Origin: Mesorhizobium sp. Pch-S
GTDB lineage: Bacteria > Pseudomonadota > Alphaproteobacteria > Rhizobiales > Rhizobiaceae
DNA length: 64,000 nt
Reading direction: 5' to 3'
NCBI RefSeq assembly: GCF_004136315.1
Contig: NZ_CP029562.1
Span: 1,550,001-1,614,000 of the forward strand
Within the stretch, counting starts at the first letter, position 1. Every line of letters begins with the position of its first letter. Positions 8,093 to 17,044 of the stretch are shown in pieces. Below the pieces are notes generated by a model. It had not been told where the DNA came from and did no database searches. It was given only the letters and a program-made list of their open reading frames with translations. Made by a program: the position numbers and the translations under genes.

Positions 8093-9379
8093 ATGGGCTT
8101 CAACTCCGGACTTGATATGGAGCGATCCTACTATGCGGCGACGGCCAGTCCGGCGCCGCATCACGCGCCGCTCGCCGGCGAGGTCGATGCCGACCTCGTC
8201 GTGGTCGGCGGCGGCTGCACCGGCTTGTCGGCGGCACTGCATGCCGCCGAGCGCGGCCTGAAGGTGGTGCTGCTGGAAGGCGGTCGCGTCGGCTGGGGCG
8301 CCTCCGGGCGCAATGGCGGGCAGATGATCGTCGGCCTGCGCAAGGGAGCGGACGAGCTGGTCAAGCTGTACGGCCGCGAACGCGCCAGGGCACTGTTCGA
8401 CCTCGCCTTCGAGGCATGGGGGCTGGTGCTCGACATGATCGAGCGCCACGCCATCGACTGCGACCTCAGGAAAACCGGCCATCTCGTCTGCGCCATCAGC
8501 GACGGCGACATGGCCTGGTTCGAGCGCGAGGTCGAATGCCTGACCACGGTGATGGACTATCCGCATGCAAGCGTGCTGTCGGCGTCGCAGTCGCTCGACG
8601 CGGTCGCGTCGCCCTACAAGGGTGCGCTCTTCGATGCGCTGGGCGGGCACATGCACCCGCTCAACTACACGCTGGGGCTGGCCCGCGCGGCGGCAGCGGC
8701 GGGGGTGACGATCCATGAGGCCTCGCCAGCGCTGCGCATCGACCGCAGCAGAGGCATCCGGGTGGAGACGGCAAAGGGCGCGGTGCGCGCCCGCCATGCC
8801 GTGCTTGCCGGCGATTCCCTGCTCTCCGGCATCGATGCGCGTGTGGAAAGCCGCATCATGCCGGTCGGCAACTACATCGTCGCCACCGAACCACTGACTG
8901 ACGCCGGGGAGATCATCCCCAGCAACGCTGCCGTCTCGGACTCGCGTTTCGTCGTCAACTACTACAGGCTCTCCGCCGACGGGCGCCTGCTGTTCGGCGG
9001 CGGCGAGCGCTACACGCCGAGCCCGCCTGCCGATATCCAGGCCTTCGTGCGCCCGCACATGGAGCAGACCTTCCCGCAGATCAAGGGCCGCCGGATCGAC
9101 TATGCCTGGGGTGGCCTGGTGTCGGTGACCACCTCGCGCTTTCCGCATGTCGGCCGCGACGGCGAGGTCTATTTCGCGCATGGCTATTCCGGCAAGGGCG
9201 TCATCCTGTCGACGCTGGCCGGCAAGCTGCTGGCCGAAGCGATATCGGGCGAGACCAGCCGCTTCGCGCTGTTCGAAGGGCTGAACCCGATGCCCTTCCC
9301 CGGCGGCGCAGCGCTGCGCGGACCGCTCTATGTGCTCGGCATGCTGTGGTACGCCATGCGCGACCGGCTGAAGCATTGA
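8093..9379 (+). CDS. puuB: Gamma-glutamylputrescine oxidoreductase (FAD-dependent)
   Basis: A 428-residue DAO-family flavoprotein. It has the N-terminal Rossmann motif VVVGGGCTGLSAALHAAE, a second FAD motif GWGASGRNGGQM, and a C-terminal HVGRDGEVYFAHGYSGKGV segment contacting the flavin. The N-terminus (MERSYYAATASPAP) resembles E. coli PuuB. It should oxidise gamma-glutamylputrescine to the aldehyde with release of ammonia and hydrogen peroxide. The ATG at 8093 is two bases after the puuA stop; a GTG at 8087 overlapping that stop is an alternative. No puuC or puuD is in the window, so the rest of the pathway must lie elsewhere. A strong hairpin follows. Confidence 0.85.
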   Translation: MGFNSGLDMERSYYAATASPAPHHAPLAGEVDADLVVVGGGCTGLSAALHAAERGLKVVLLEGGRVGWGASGRNGGQMIVGLRKGADELVKLYGRERARALFDLAFEAWGLVLDMIERHAIDCDLRKTGHLVCAISDGDMAWFEREVECLTTVMDYPHASVLSASQSLDAVASPYKGALFDALGGHMHPLNYTLGLARAAAAAGVTIHEASPALRIDRSRGIRVETAKGAVRARHAVLAGDSLLSGIDARVESRIMPVGNYIVATEPLTDAGEIIPSNAAVSDSRFVVNYYRLSADGRLLFGGGERYTPSPPADIQAFVRPHMEQTFPQIKGRRIDYAWGGLVSVTTSRFPHVGRDGEVYFAHGYSGKGVILSTLAGKLLAEAISGETSRFALFEGLNPMPFPGGAALRGPLYVLGMLWYAMRDRLKH

Positions 9380-9387
9380 TACTAGAG

Positions 9388-9413
9388 GTCCTGGATGTTG
9401 ACACATCCAGGAC
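9388..9413 (+). terminator. Hairpin after puuB
   Basis: GTCCTGGATGT is followed by a four-base loop and its reverse complement ACATCCAGGAC: an 11-bp perfect stem starting nine bases after the puuB stop. There is no T-run behind it, so it is either a Rho-dependent or processing signal, or an mRNA-stabilising hairpin. Confidence 0.5.
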
Positions 9414-9487
9414 GCCTCAAACGCCGGCGCGGCCCCTCCGGGCCGCTTGGCTCACGCGCCAACGGGCGCGGCGCGCAGTCGCGCGCT

Positions 9488-9511
9488 CCAACGGTCAAAA
9501 ATGACCGTTGG
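9488..9511. repeat. Perfect 10-bp palindromic hairpin
   Basis: CCAACGGTCA, an AAAA loop, then TGACCGTTGG. The stem is perfect and lies between puuB and the opposing small gene, within a GC-rich stretch that has other short inverted repeats. It may serve as a transcript end for the minus-strand gene, or be a dispersed palindrome. Confidence 0.5.
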
Positions 9512-9568
9512 TATGAACAGGTGTGAGCTGCGGGGGCCTCGCGCCTCCGCCGCCCACCCGCGACCCTG

Positions 9569-9925
9569 TCAGGCTTTCTTGCGCGCCGCTGCAACGGCCG
9601 CGCCCGCGGCGCCGATGCCGGCACCGATCAGGGCACAATTGACGAGGATCGACCACAGGTCCTGCTGGTTTGCCGAGGCTATGGCCTGCGCTGCCGCCTG
9701 GGCGCCATCACTGTTCTTTTTCGCGTCCATCATGGCGACCATTCCGGGTTCGCCGCATTTCCCGGCCAACGTCTCGATGCTTTCGGGGCTCGTCGCGTAG
9801 ATCTCCTTCACGATCGTTTCGCAGCGGGCCTGATCGGCGGCGGACGCGGATGGAGTTACGAACTGGCGATAGCAACCGACGCCGATGAGGGCGAGGGCGA
9901 TGACGGCGTATACGATTTTTTGCAT
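9569..9925 (-). CDS. Small exported or membrane-anchored protein
   Basis: A 118-residue protein I do not recognise. The start ATG at 9925 has AGGA six bases upstream. The N-terminus MQKIVYAVIALALIGVGCYRQF is a signal-like hydrophobic segment with a cysteine at 18, so a lipoprotein is possible though the lipobox is not ideal. The middle has two more cysteines (ARCETIV, GKCGEPG) in a helical region reading IYATSPESIETLAGKCGEP. A C-terminal glycine/alanine-rich hydrophobic helix (LIGAGIGAAGAAVAAARKKA) ends in a basic tail. Dispersed repeat copy B lies just upstream. Confidence 0.65.
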   Translation of the reverse strand: MQKIVYAVIALALIGVGCYRQFVTPSASAADQARCETIVKEIYATSPESIETLAGKCGEPGMVAMMDAKKNSDGAQAAAQAIASANQQDLWSILVNCALIGAGIGAAGAAVAAARKKA

Positions 9926-9954
9926 GATTTTCCTGAATTCGAGCGAGTCACCAA

Positions 9955-10034
9955 GCAATTCCAGGAAAGTGTGTAACGGTTTTCCGTCCGGAATTGCGCA
10001 AAAAAGAGATTTGCAAAAACAGCGAGTTAGAGCG
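9955..10034. repeat. Dispersed element, copy B
   Basis: It begins GCAATTCCAGGAAAGTGTGT and closes the core with CCGGAATTGCGC, matching copy A at 2614 in the same orientation with only a few changes. An A-rich stretch and GAGTTAGAGCGTCC follow. It lies in the promoter-side region of the small exported protein on the minus strand. Confidence 0.75.
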
Positions 10035-10068
10035 TCCTGGCTTATCCCAACCGGAGCGGCGCTTCACC

Positions 10069-10308
10069 GGCGTTCCGGAATGGATCCCCGACACTCCTCG
10101 GTCGCTTCGCTCCCTCAGAGGTCGAGGATGACGAGGTTTCTTTGCCGTGCGAAAACCACGAGCGCTGGCGCTTCAATCTACGCCACCCGAAAACCAAAAC
10201 GTCGGCGTCATCAGCAACGTTGAAGATTGGCGCTCCCCACCCTCGTCATCCTCGACCTCGAAGGGAGCGAAGCGACTGGAGAGTGTCGGGGATCCATGCC
10301 GGAACGCC
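10069..10308. repeat. Long inverted repeat pair, two 68-bp arms
   Basis: The left arm (10069-10136) contains GATCCCCGACACTCC and GGTCGAGGATGACGAGG. The right arm (10241-10308) contains the reverse complement, CCTCGTCATCCTCGACCTC and GAGTGTCGGGGATCC. Only a handful of positions differ across 68 bases. The 104-base interior holds no gene. The pair would fold into a very stable cruciform or RNA hairpin and looks like two facing copies of a dispersed palindromic unit. It fills the space before the esterase gene read from the other strand. Confidence 0.8.
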
Positions 10309-10359
10309 GATGACATGGGCATCCCTCAGGATTCTACAGGGTTTCCCGCATGGGCGCTC

Positions 10360-11262
10360 TCAAGCCTGCAGCCGCTGCCGCAGGAAAGCACCCAGTTCCG
10401 CCAGTGATTGATCCGCCTCCGGCATCCTGCCGCTGAACACCTGCCAGACATGCCACATATAGGGCCATTGCCGGATCTCGACCGCCGTTCCGGCGGCACT
10501 GGCGCGCTCCGCCAGCATGACGGAATCGTCGAGCAGCGTCTCGTAGGTGCCGACATGGATGAGCATCGGCGGCAGGCCCGAGAGGTCGGCATAGAGCGGC
10601 GACACCAGCGGGTTGCGCCGGTCGGCGCCGGCGTAGCGCTGGGCCGCGACATCGAGGATACCCGGCGTCGGGAAATACGGGTCGTGCCTGGCCTTGCTGC
10701 GATGGGTCGCGCCGGTCAGCGCGAGATCGGTCCAGGGCGAGAGCAGAGCAAGACCGGCTGGCAGCGGCTCACCGGCTTCACGCAGGGCCAGCGCCAGAGC
10801 GAGCGCAAGGCCGCCGCCAGCCGAGTCGCCGGCGAAGGCGATGCGATTGACTTCACCACCGGCCAGCAGTGCGCGATGGACCCGGAGCGCATCGTCCAGC
10901 GCGGCCGGAAACGGATGCTCCGGCGCCAGCCGGTATTCGAACAGCAGCACCGGCGAGCCGCTCTCCAGCGCAAGGCGTGCCGCCAGGGCGCGATGGGTCG
11001 CCAGCGATCCGGTCTGGTAGGCGCCGCCATGCAGATGCAGGATTGCGGTTCCTGCGCGAGCGCCCTGCGGCACCAGCCATTCGGCCGGGCAGCCGCCGAT
11101 GGTGCAGGGCCGCACAGCGACGCCCTGCGGCAGCCTGAACATGCGGCCTGCGATCTTCTCGCGGTCGGCGCGCAGTTCCGGCAAGGACAGGTTGCGTGCA
11201 CGCAGCCGCGCCAGGGTGAAGCGCGAGATCTGGTAATAGAACCACGATCGCAAAGACGGCAT
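10360..11262 (-). CDS. HSL-family alpha/beta hydrolase (esterase)
   Basis: A 300-residue esterase of the hormone-sensitive-lipase group. It has the oxyanion motif LHLHGGAY (HGG at 78-80), EYRLAPEHPFPAALDDA, and the nucleophile elbow GDSAGGG with Ser147. The acid is in GTYETLLDDS (about 245) and the histidine in YMWHVWQ (271). It lacks a signal peptide and should cleave short acyl esters in the cytoplasm. The ATG at 11262 is preferred over the frame start 16 codons upstream because the conserved region begins with it; no strong ribosome site is visible. The upstream neighbour on the same strand is a membrane protein 109 bases away. Confidence 0.88.
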   Translation of the reverse strand: MPSLRSWFYYQISRFTLARLRARNLSLPELRADREKIAGRMFRLPQGVAVRPCTIGGCPAEWLVPQGARAGTAILHLHGGAYQTGSLATHRALAARLALESGSPVLLFEYRLAPEHPFPAALDDALRVHRALLAGGEVNRIAFAGDSAGGGLALALALALREAGEPLPAGLALLSPWTDLALTGATHRSKARHDPYFPTPGILDVAAQRYAGADRRNPLVSPLYADLSGLPPMLIHVGTYETLLDDSVMLAERASAAGTAVEIRQWPYMWHVWQVFSGRMPEADQSLAELGAFLRQRLQA

Positions 11263-11371
11263 GTGTGATCCCCGGACAGCCTGAGCATCGCAAAGTCCAG
11301 CGGAAACCAAACGAAATCAAGAAGGCCTGCCGTTGGTGTTCACCGCGCGACCGCTCTTCGCCACCGTCGGC

Positions 11372-12046
11372 TTAGCGCGAAACGCCGGTGACCAGAAGCG
11401 CAGCCAGCACGATCAGCACGAGGCCGCCGAACAGCGTTGCGAGCACGAGCGCCATGCAGACCAGCGGACGCAGCTCCGAATTGTCGCGGAAATAGAAATA
11501 CTCCACGACCAGCACCCAGGCGAGCGCTGCCGCCACGGCGATGCCCGAAACCGTCAGCCCCAGCAGCGACGGTCCGACGCCGCCGAGGAAGGTCAGCACG
11601 AGAATGGACGGTGCGCCGATGTAGCATTGCTGGTCGAAGGGGACGCGAAGGCTTTCGCGGCTGACCCGTCCCGGCGTCAGCAGGTCGAGCAGCAGCGCGC
11701 CGACAAGCGGCACCAGGCACAGCGCGATCATCGAGAAGGCGGTGACGCTCGTCCACGAGCCGTAGACCATCTTGCCCAGCGCGCTGCTGCTGGTGGCGCG
11801 CAGCACATCGATATCGTCCGGCGATATGAAGCTCCCCAGGATGATGGCGATGGCGAGAAAAAGCGCCGGCCGCATCGCATCCGAGAATGCCGTGTCCGGA
11901 TCCAGCGCCGCCTGCTCGCGGACGTAGCGCAAGGTCCGCCGCGGGCTGACGATCATGCGCAGCACGGTCAGCGGAAAGAACAGGATCCACATCATGACGT
12001 CGTAGACGCCCTGCTCGATCAGTTTCGGGATATTGAAGAAATCCAT
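11372..12046 (-). CDS. Multi-pass membrane protein of unknown function
   Basis: A 224-residue protein I do not recognise by name. It has an amphipathic N-terminus (MDFFNIPKLIEQGVYDVM) and about five hydrophobic segments: near residues 18-32, 60-76, 100-122, 145-168 and 195-222. A Yip1-like overall layout is possible but not demonstrated. The only gene on the same strand nearby is the downstream esterase; the two could be cotranscribed. Confidence 0.75.
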   Translation of the reverse strand: MDFFNIPKLIEQGVYDVMMWILFFPLTVLRMIVSPRRTLRYVREQAALDPDTAFSDAMRPALFLAIAIILGSFISPDDIDVLRATSSSALGKMVYGSWTSVTAFSMIALCLVPLVGALLLDLLTPGRVSRESLRVPFDQQCYIGAPSILVLTFLGGVGPSLLGLTVSGIAVAAALAWVLVVEYFYFRDNSELRPLVCMALVLATLFGGLVLIVLAALLVTGVSR

Positions 12047-12177
12047 GCGGTCTCGCCGGCGGTTGGCCCACGCCGGATGAGCCCGGCATCCGGCAGCAAT
12101 CGGAACAGGTCTACAATGACGGGATTTTCTCCATCATTGCCAGTGCTTTCGCCAGAAACGAGGATGCCGTGGAAGGC

Positions 12178-12345
12178 ATGACCACCTACGATGTATCCCT
12201 TTTCCTGGGCGTCATCTTGCTTTTCGTGATCCTCGTTTCCTTGTGGCGCAATCGGAAAAAGCGGTTCCCGAATACGATCCAGCCCGACTCCAGCAATGGC
12301 GGCGGCCCATGGGACACCAGCGATGGCGGTGGTGGCGGCGACTAG
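12178..12345 (+). CDS. Small single-pass membrane protein with glycine-rich tail
   Basis: A 55-residue protein: MTTYDVSLFLGVILLFVILV forms one TM helix, followed by the basic stretch SLWRNRKKRF and a tail ending GGGPWDTSDGGGGGD. An in-frame GTG at 12169 has a better-placed GAGG and may be the true start (three more residues). The TM-basic-glycine layout implies a membrane anchor with a flexible cytoplasmic tail. It is divergent from the membrane protein upstream and convergent with the 239-residue gene. Function unknown. Confidence 0.6.
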   Translation: MTTYDVSLFLGVILLFVILVSLWRNRKKRFPNTIQPDSSNGGGPWDTSDGGGGGD

Positions 12346-12400
12346 ACCCCGACACCCTGCCGATGCGGAAGTTAGCGGCCCAGATCTTGCTGACCGCGAT

Positions 12401-13120
12401 TCAACCCCGTTGCCGCTCCAAAACCTGAAGCGCCTGTTCTATGTGCCAGAGGTCGGCCTCTGAAACGCTGCCGAGCGCGCGATGGAGTCTTTCGCCGCAC
12501 CGATCGAGCAGCCATGTCCGGATCACGGCTCGATTGTCATCGCTCATATCGCCCCAGAAGCGGCTTTTGCTGCCATCGAGCTCAGAAACCGAGCTTCGAA
12601 CGATGCCCGCAAGCTGCAGGGCGGAGTTGCCGGCGTGCGGGTCGTCGAGCGCCTCCAGTGCGGCAACCACCCCGAAGTCCAGACCCACCATGCCACAGAG
12701 CCAGTCCTCGGCATTCTCTTCGTCCGGATGCCGGCGGAGCGCACGCTGCCAGGCTTCCTCGAACAGATGCCGGATTGCCGCCTGCTCATCGGCCGGCCAA
12801 TCCAGCCATCCGGCCCGCTTCAGCTTTTCGCCGATCAGGGAGGGATCAAGGCCCGGCCAGCCTTGTGCCTGGGTGGCCAGATGGAGAATGCGGGGCAGGA
12901 AATAGCGATAGTCGTCGACACCGCCAACAGTGGTCAGGGCATACCCCGCATAGGGCCCGATCTGTTCATCACTCAGCTCGCGCAGCGGCAATGAAAGCAG
13001 AGGCTTCATGAGGTCCCGATCCCGCAACGGCGAAGCGTCCAGCAGCCTGGGCCTGGGATAAACGGCAAACACCTCGTAGCACCGCTCAACGGCGCGCTGC
13101 AGCGGCGACATCTCATCCAT
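12401..13120 (-). CDS. Conserved-looking hypothetical protein, 239 residues
   Basis: A soluble, acidic, helical protein without signal peptide or TM segment. I do not recognise the family. Notable are MDEMSPLQRAVERCYEVFA at the start, the YAGYALTTVGGVDDYRYFLP segment, and a tryptophan-rich middle (GWLDWPADEQAAIRHLFEEAW). The codon pattern and the sensible amphipathic helices favour a real gene over the opposing frames. It is convergent with the small membrane gene and is separated by about 290 AT-richer bases from the first autotransporter. Confidence 0.75.
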   Translation of the reverse strand: MDEMSPLQRAVERCYEVFAVYPRPRLLDASPLRDRDLMKPLLSLPLRELSDEQIGPYAGYALTTVGGVDDYRYFLPRILHLATQAQGWPGLDPSLIGEKLKRAGWLDWPADEQAAIRHLFEEAWQRALRRHPDEENAEDWLCGMVGLDFGVVAALEALDDPHAGNSALQLAGIVRSSVSELDGSKSRFWGDMSDDNRAVIRTWLLDRCGERLHRALGSVSEADLWHIEQALQVLERQRG

Positions 13121-13411
13121 GCGGGCAATTCCTATTGCAGGAACCCTGGGCGTTCAACCGTAGCCCGCGACCATCCCGGCCTCTTCATCAACAACATTCC
13201 TTGCTGTCCCGCTCCGCATGCGCAGGCGAGTGAGCAAATGACGCCATCCCGTTGAGTCGAAAATATGATTTACTGATCATCTTTCATGAATCGAGAATCC
13301 GTCATTCGACTTTAGAATAACATAAATATCCACTCGTAATATTTCCTGATTGAACTCTCGTATATTCAAAAAATAACCTCTCTTCCGACTGGGGAGGAAA
13401 GGTGATTCGAA

Positions 13412-16400
13412 ATGGCCTGTCCTCGATCTTCGCATGACCCATTTGGAATAACTTCGAAACCTCAATTACAAACGAAACATGGAAAGGTTCTATTTGGTTT
13501 CTGGTGTGCCGGGCTGTTCAGCTCCGGCCTTCTTGTCGAGAATGCCGCCTGGGCTCAGGCGGCATGCACATTGAGCCCGTGCACCGGCACCACGGCGCTG
13601 GAAGCAAACACGAAAGACTTCTTCAACAAAAACTCGCCGGACTGGGTGTTTGAAAACGACAGCAGGCTGAATGTCTCCACGGCTGAAGCGGTCAGCGGTG
13701 GCAAGCAGTTCTTCCGGCACCAGAGCACACTCAATCTTTCGGCCGCCAATGCCATCACCGGCGGAGAGCAATGGTTCTACGAAACCAGCACGCTCAATGC
13801 CTCCACCGCGAATGCCATCAGTGGCGGAACGCAGTATTTCCGCAACAACAACGTGCTCAACGCCACCGCCGCCGGCGCACTCGGTGGTGGCCTGCAATGG
13901 TTCTACGGCACCAGCCGCCTCGAGGCTTCGGTCGCAAACGCCATCAGCGGCGGCCAGCAGTTCATCAACGAAAACAGCACCCTCAACGCCTCGGCCCAGA
14001 ACGCCATCAGCGGCGGCGAGCAATATGTCACCGGCACCGGCACGATCAACGCCTCCGCAACCAATGCCATCAGCGGTGGCCAGAGAACCCTGTTCGACAA
14101 CGGCACGCTGAATGCTTCCGCCGCCGGCGCCATCAGCGGCGGCCTGCAATATCTCAGCGGTTCCAGCATCCTGAACGTGCTGGCCGAACAGGCGCTGACG
14201 ACCGGCGCCACCATCGCCTTCGACAACAGCCAGGGTGGCCCGGGCGGCACGCTGAAACTGAACGGCCACAGCACCGCGGTCGGCGGCATCAACAGCGCCT
14301 TCGCGGGCTCGGGCATCATCACCAATGGCGGTGCGAGCGACGCCCTGCTCACGGTCGACACCTCGAAACTCGGCCTGCCCTCGACTTTTGCCGGGGTAAT
14401 CCAGGATGGCTCGGGCGGCGGCAAGCTGGGCCTCAAACTCGCGGGTGGCGGGCTGCTGCTCAGCGGCGCCAACACCTACACCGGCGGCACGACGATCTCG
14501 GGCGGCCTGCTGCAGCTGGGCAATGGCGGCAACTCCGGCTCGATCGCCGGCGATGTCTTGAACAACGGCGCGTTCGCCTTCAGCCGCGGCGACAGCTTCA
14601 CCTTTGCCGGCGTCATTTCCGGCAGCGGCGTCGTCTACCAGAACGGCCCCGGCACGACGATCCTGACCGGCAACAACAGCTACAGCGGCGGCACCGCCAT
14701 CACCGGCGGCACGCTGCAGGTCTCTTCCGACGCCAATCTCGGCGCCGGCTCCGGCATCCTGATCTTCTATGGCGGCCAGCTGGCCACCGTCGCCGGTTTC
14801 GACAGCGCCCGTCCGGTGTTGCTGATCCAGGACGGCCGGTTCAACACGGCGGAAGGAACTTCGCTCGGCCTGACGGGCGAAATCGTCGGCAACGGCAATC
14901 TGATCAAATCAGGCGCCGGCACATTGCGGCTCGACAATGCAAACAACCTTTATGGCAACAGCGCTGTCGAAGCCGGAACGCTGGTCGGCAACGCCACCTC
15001 GATCTCCGGCAACCTGTTCAACGCCGCCACCACCGTCTTCGACCAGACCGGCGACGGCCGTTTCGCCGGGCAGATCGCGGCGCTGAACGGCACCGCCGGC
15101 GCCATGGTCAAGCGCGGCTCCGGCACGCTCACCCTTGGCGGCCTGTCGGCGCTCGACTGGACGATCGAGGCGGGCAATCTCGTCGCGGCAGCGGAACGGT
15201 TCGGCGGCAATGCCACAATCGACGCCGGCGGCTCGCTCACCTTCGACCAGTCGGCGAATGCCTCTTATGGCGGCGTGGTGTCCGGCAGCGGCGCCCTCGT
15301 CAAGACCGGGACCGGCGCGCTGGTCCATGATGGCAACAGCGCCGCCTTCACCGGCACCACCCGGGTGGCCTCCGGAATGCTGATCGTCGGCTCCGACACC
15401 AGCCATCGCAATGCCGTGCTCGGCGGCTCGATGACGGTGCAAGGCACGCTTGGCGGCCATGGCACCGTCGGCTCGGGCCCTGGCGCGACGGTGACGATCG
15501 CTTCCGGCGGCACGCTGTCGCCGGGCAACTCGATCGGCACGCTGACCGTCAACGGCAACCTCGTCCTCGACAAGGGATCACGCTTCACGGTGGAGGTCGA
15601 TCCGGACGGCCAGGCATCCGACCAGGTCGATGTGACCGGCAACGCCACCATCAAGGGCGGCTCGGTGGCGCATGTCGGCGCCAGCGGCAAATACAGGCTG
15701 CGCTCCACCTACACGATCCTGTCAGCCAAGGGCGGCGTGGCGGGAAAATTCGACACCGTCTCGTCGGACTTCGCCTTCCTGACACCGGTGCTCGGCTACG
15801 GCAAAGGCGACGTCACCCTCAGCCTGATGCGCAACGACAGCGCCTTCGCCTCGAAGGCGACGAGCGGCAACCAGATCGCCACCGCAAAAGCACTGGAAAG
15901 CATCGGCGTCGCCGCCATCAATCCGCTCTATGATGCCGTCGCCCTTTTACCGGACGACAGGGCGGTGATCCGCGCCACCTTCGACGGCCTGTCCGGCGAG
16001 GTCAACGCCTCGACGGTGACAGCGCTGCTGGAAGACAGCCGCTTCGTGCGCGATGCCATGAACGACCGGCTGCGCGCTGCCACCCGGACCAGCGAGCCGT
16101 TGCCTTTGCTGGGCTACGGCGAGGAAAAGGCCACGACGGCGCTGGTTCCCACCGAACGACCGCGCGACAACGGCGCCTGGGCCTCGGTCTTCGGTTCCTG
16201 GGGCAATACCGGCGGCGACGGCAATGCAGCCGAAACCTCACGCAGCATCCGCGGCTTCGTCACCGGCACGGACGGGCTGGTGGCCCATGACTGGCGACTC
16301 GGCTTCCTTGCCGGCTACAGCCATTCCTCGCTCGAGGTCGATGACAGGCGGTCTTCGTCCTCTGGCGACAGCTACCATCTCGGTCTCTATGGCGGCAGGG

Positions 16401-16987
16401 AATGGGGCTCGCTCTCCTTCCGCTCCGGCCTCGCCTACACATGGAGCGATGTCGATTCCAGCCGGCAGGTATCGTTTCCCGGTTTCAGCGATACCCTGAG
16501 CGGCAACGGCCGCGCCAGCACACTGCAGCTCTTCGGCGAATTCGGCTATGGCATGAAGGCAGGCGACTTTGCTTTCGAACCCTTCGCCAGCCTCGCCTAT
16601 GTCAACGTGCACACCAATGGCTTCACCGAGACGGGAGGCGCTGCGGCATTGACTGTCCATGGCAGTTCCAACGCGGTTACCTTCACCACGCTCGGCATCC
16701 GCGCAGCGACCGATTTCGAGATCGGTCCGACGAGGGCGACGATGCGTGGCATGATCGGCTGGCGGCATGGCCTCGGCGATGTCACGCCGACGGTCGCCCA
16801 GGCCTTCGCCGGCAGCAGCGTGTTCTCGATCGCCGGCGCGCCTGTCGCCAGGGATGCCGCGACCCTCGAAGCCGGGCTCGATTTCGCCATGACGCCACGA
16901 GCAACGCTCGGACTGTCCTATCGGGGACAGCTCGGCACCAAGACGCGCGATCATGGTGTCAGGGCCGATCTGAATGTGAGGTTCTGA
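13412..16987 (+). CDS. Autotransporter 1 with nine 21-residue passenger repeats
   Basis: A 1,191-residue type V secretion protein. The signal peptide is long, ending near residue 50 (LVENAAWAQA). Residues 86-274 are nine tandem 21-residue repeats of the form LNASxANAISGGxQYFxxxxT. PATR-type beta-strand repeats follow (GANTYTGGTTISGG, GTTILTGNNSYSGGTAITGG), then a linker. The C-terminal beta-barrel spans about 920-1191 (GAWASVFGSWGNTGGDGNAA) and ends in ADLNVRF with a terminal Phe for Bam recognition. The ribosome site GGGGAGGAAAGG precedes the ATG, within an AT-rich region. The passenger should form a surface beta-helix; its partner is unknown. Two later genes have a related barrel. A tetraloop hairpin terminator follows. 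Confidence 0.9.
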   Translation: MACPRSSHDPFGITSKPQLQTKHGKVLFGFWCAGLFSSGLLVENAAWAQAACTLSPCTGTTALEANTKDFFNKNSPDWVFENDSRLNVSTAEAVSGGKQFFRHQSTLNLSAANAITGGEQWFYETSTLNASTANAISGGTQYFRNNNVLNATAAGALGGGLQWFYGTSRLEASVANAISGGQQFINENSTLNASAQNAISGGEQYVTGTGTINASATNAISGGQRTLFDNGTLNASAAGAISGGLQYLSGSSILNVLAEQALTTGATIAFDNSQGGPGGTLKLNGHSTAVGGINSAFAGSGIITNGGASDALLTVDTSKLGLPSTFAGVIQDGSGGGKLGLKLAGGGLLLSGANTYTGGTTISGGLLQLGNGGNSGSIAGDVLNNGAFAFSRGDSFTFAGVISGSGVVYQNGPGTTILTGNNSYSGGTAITGGTLQVSSDANLGAGSGILIFYGGQLATVAGFDSARPVLLIQDGRFNTAEGTSLGLTGEIVGNGNLIKSGAGTLRLDNANNLYGNSAVEAGTLVGNATSISGNLFNAATTVFDQTGDGRFAGQIAALNGTAGAMVKRGSGTLTLGGLSALDWTIEAGNLVAAAERFGGNATIDAGGSLTFDQSANASYGGVVSGSGALVKTGTGALVHDGNSAAFTGTTRVASGMLIVGSDTSHRNAVLGGSMTVQGTLGGHGTVGSGPGATVTIASGGTLSPGNSIGTLTVNGNLVLDKGSRFTVEVDPDGQASDQVDVTGNATIKGGSVAHVGASGKYRLRSTYTILSAKGGVAGKFDTVSSDFAFLTPVLGYGKGDVTLSLMRNDSAFASKATSGNQIATAKALESIGVAAINPLYDAVALLPDDRAVIRATFDGLSGEVNASTVTALLEDSRFVRDAMNDRLRAATRTSEPLPLLGYGEEKATTALVPTERPRDNGAWASVFGSWGNTGGDGNAAETSRSIRGFVTGTDGLVAHDWRLGFLAGYSHSSLEVDDRRSSSSGDSYHLGLYGGREWGSLSFRSGLAYTWSDVDSSRQVSFPGFSDTLSGNGRASTLQLFGEFGYGMKAGDFAFEPFASLAYVNVHTNGFTETGGAAALTVHGSSNAVTFTTLGIRAATDFEIGPTRATMRGMIGWRHGLGDVTPTVAQAFAGSSVFSIAGAPVARDAATLEAGLDFAMTPRATLGLSYRGQLGTKTRDHGVRADLNVRF
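13667..14233. repeat. Nine tandem 63-bp units (21-residue protein repeats)
   Basis: From 13667 the reading frame repeats every 63 bases: units begin at 13667, 13730, 13793 and so on to 14171. Each encodes LNxSxANAISGGxQxF plus a short variable end. The ISGG core is the most constant; the last unit (LNVLAEQALTTG) is decayed. DNA identity between units is moderate, so the array is old rather than a fresh slippage product. Confidence 0.85.
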
Positions 16988-16998
16988 GAGAGACACGC

Positions 16999-17026
16999 CC
17001 CGCTCCGGTTCGCCGGAGCGGGTTTC
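16999..17026 (+). terminator. UUCG-tetraloop terminator after autotransporter 1
   Basis: CCCGCTCCGG, loop TTCG, then CCGGAGCGGG and a short T-stretch (TTTCC). This is a perfect 10-bp stem capped by an exceptionally stable UUCG tetraloop, 12 bases after the stop. It separates the autotransporter from the convergent LytTR regulator. Confidence 0.8.
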
Positions 17027-17044
17027 CTCCCAACGTCGAGACCG

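Noticed and set aside
13667..14233. CRISPR-like regular repeats
   Set aside because: The 63-base period is in frame within an autotransporter gene and encodes a protein repeat; there are no unique spacers between identical repeats.
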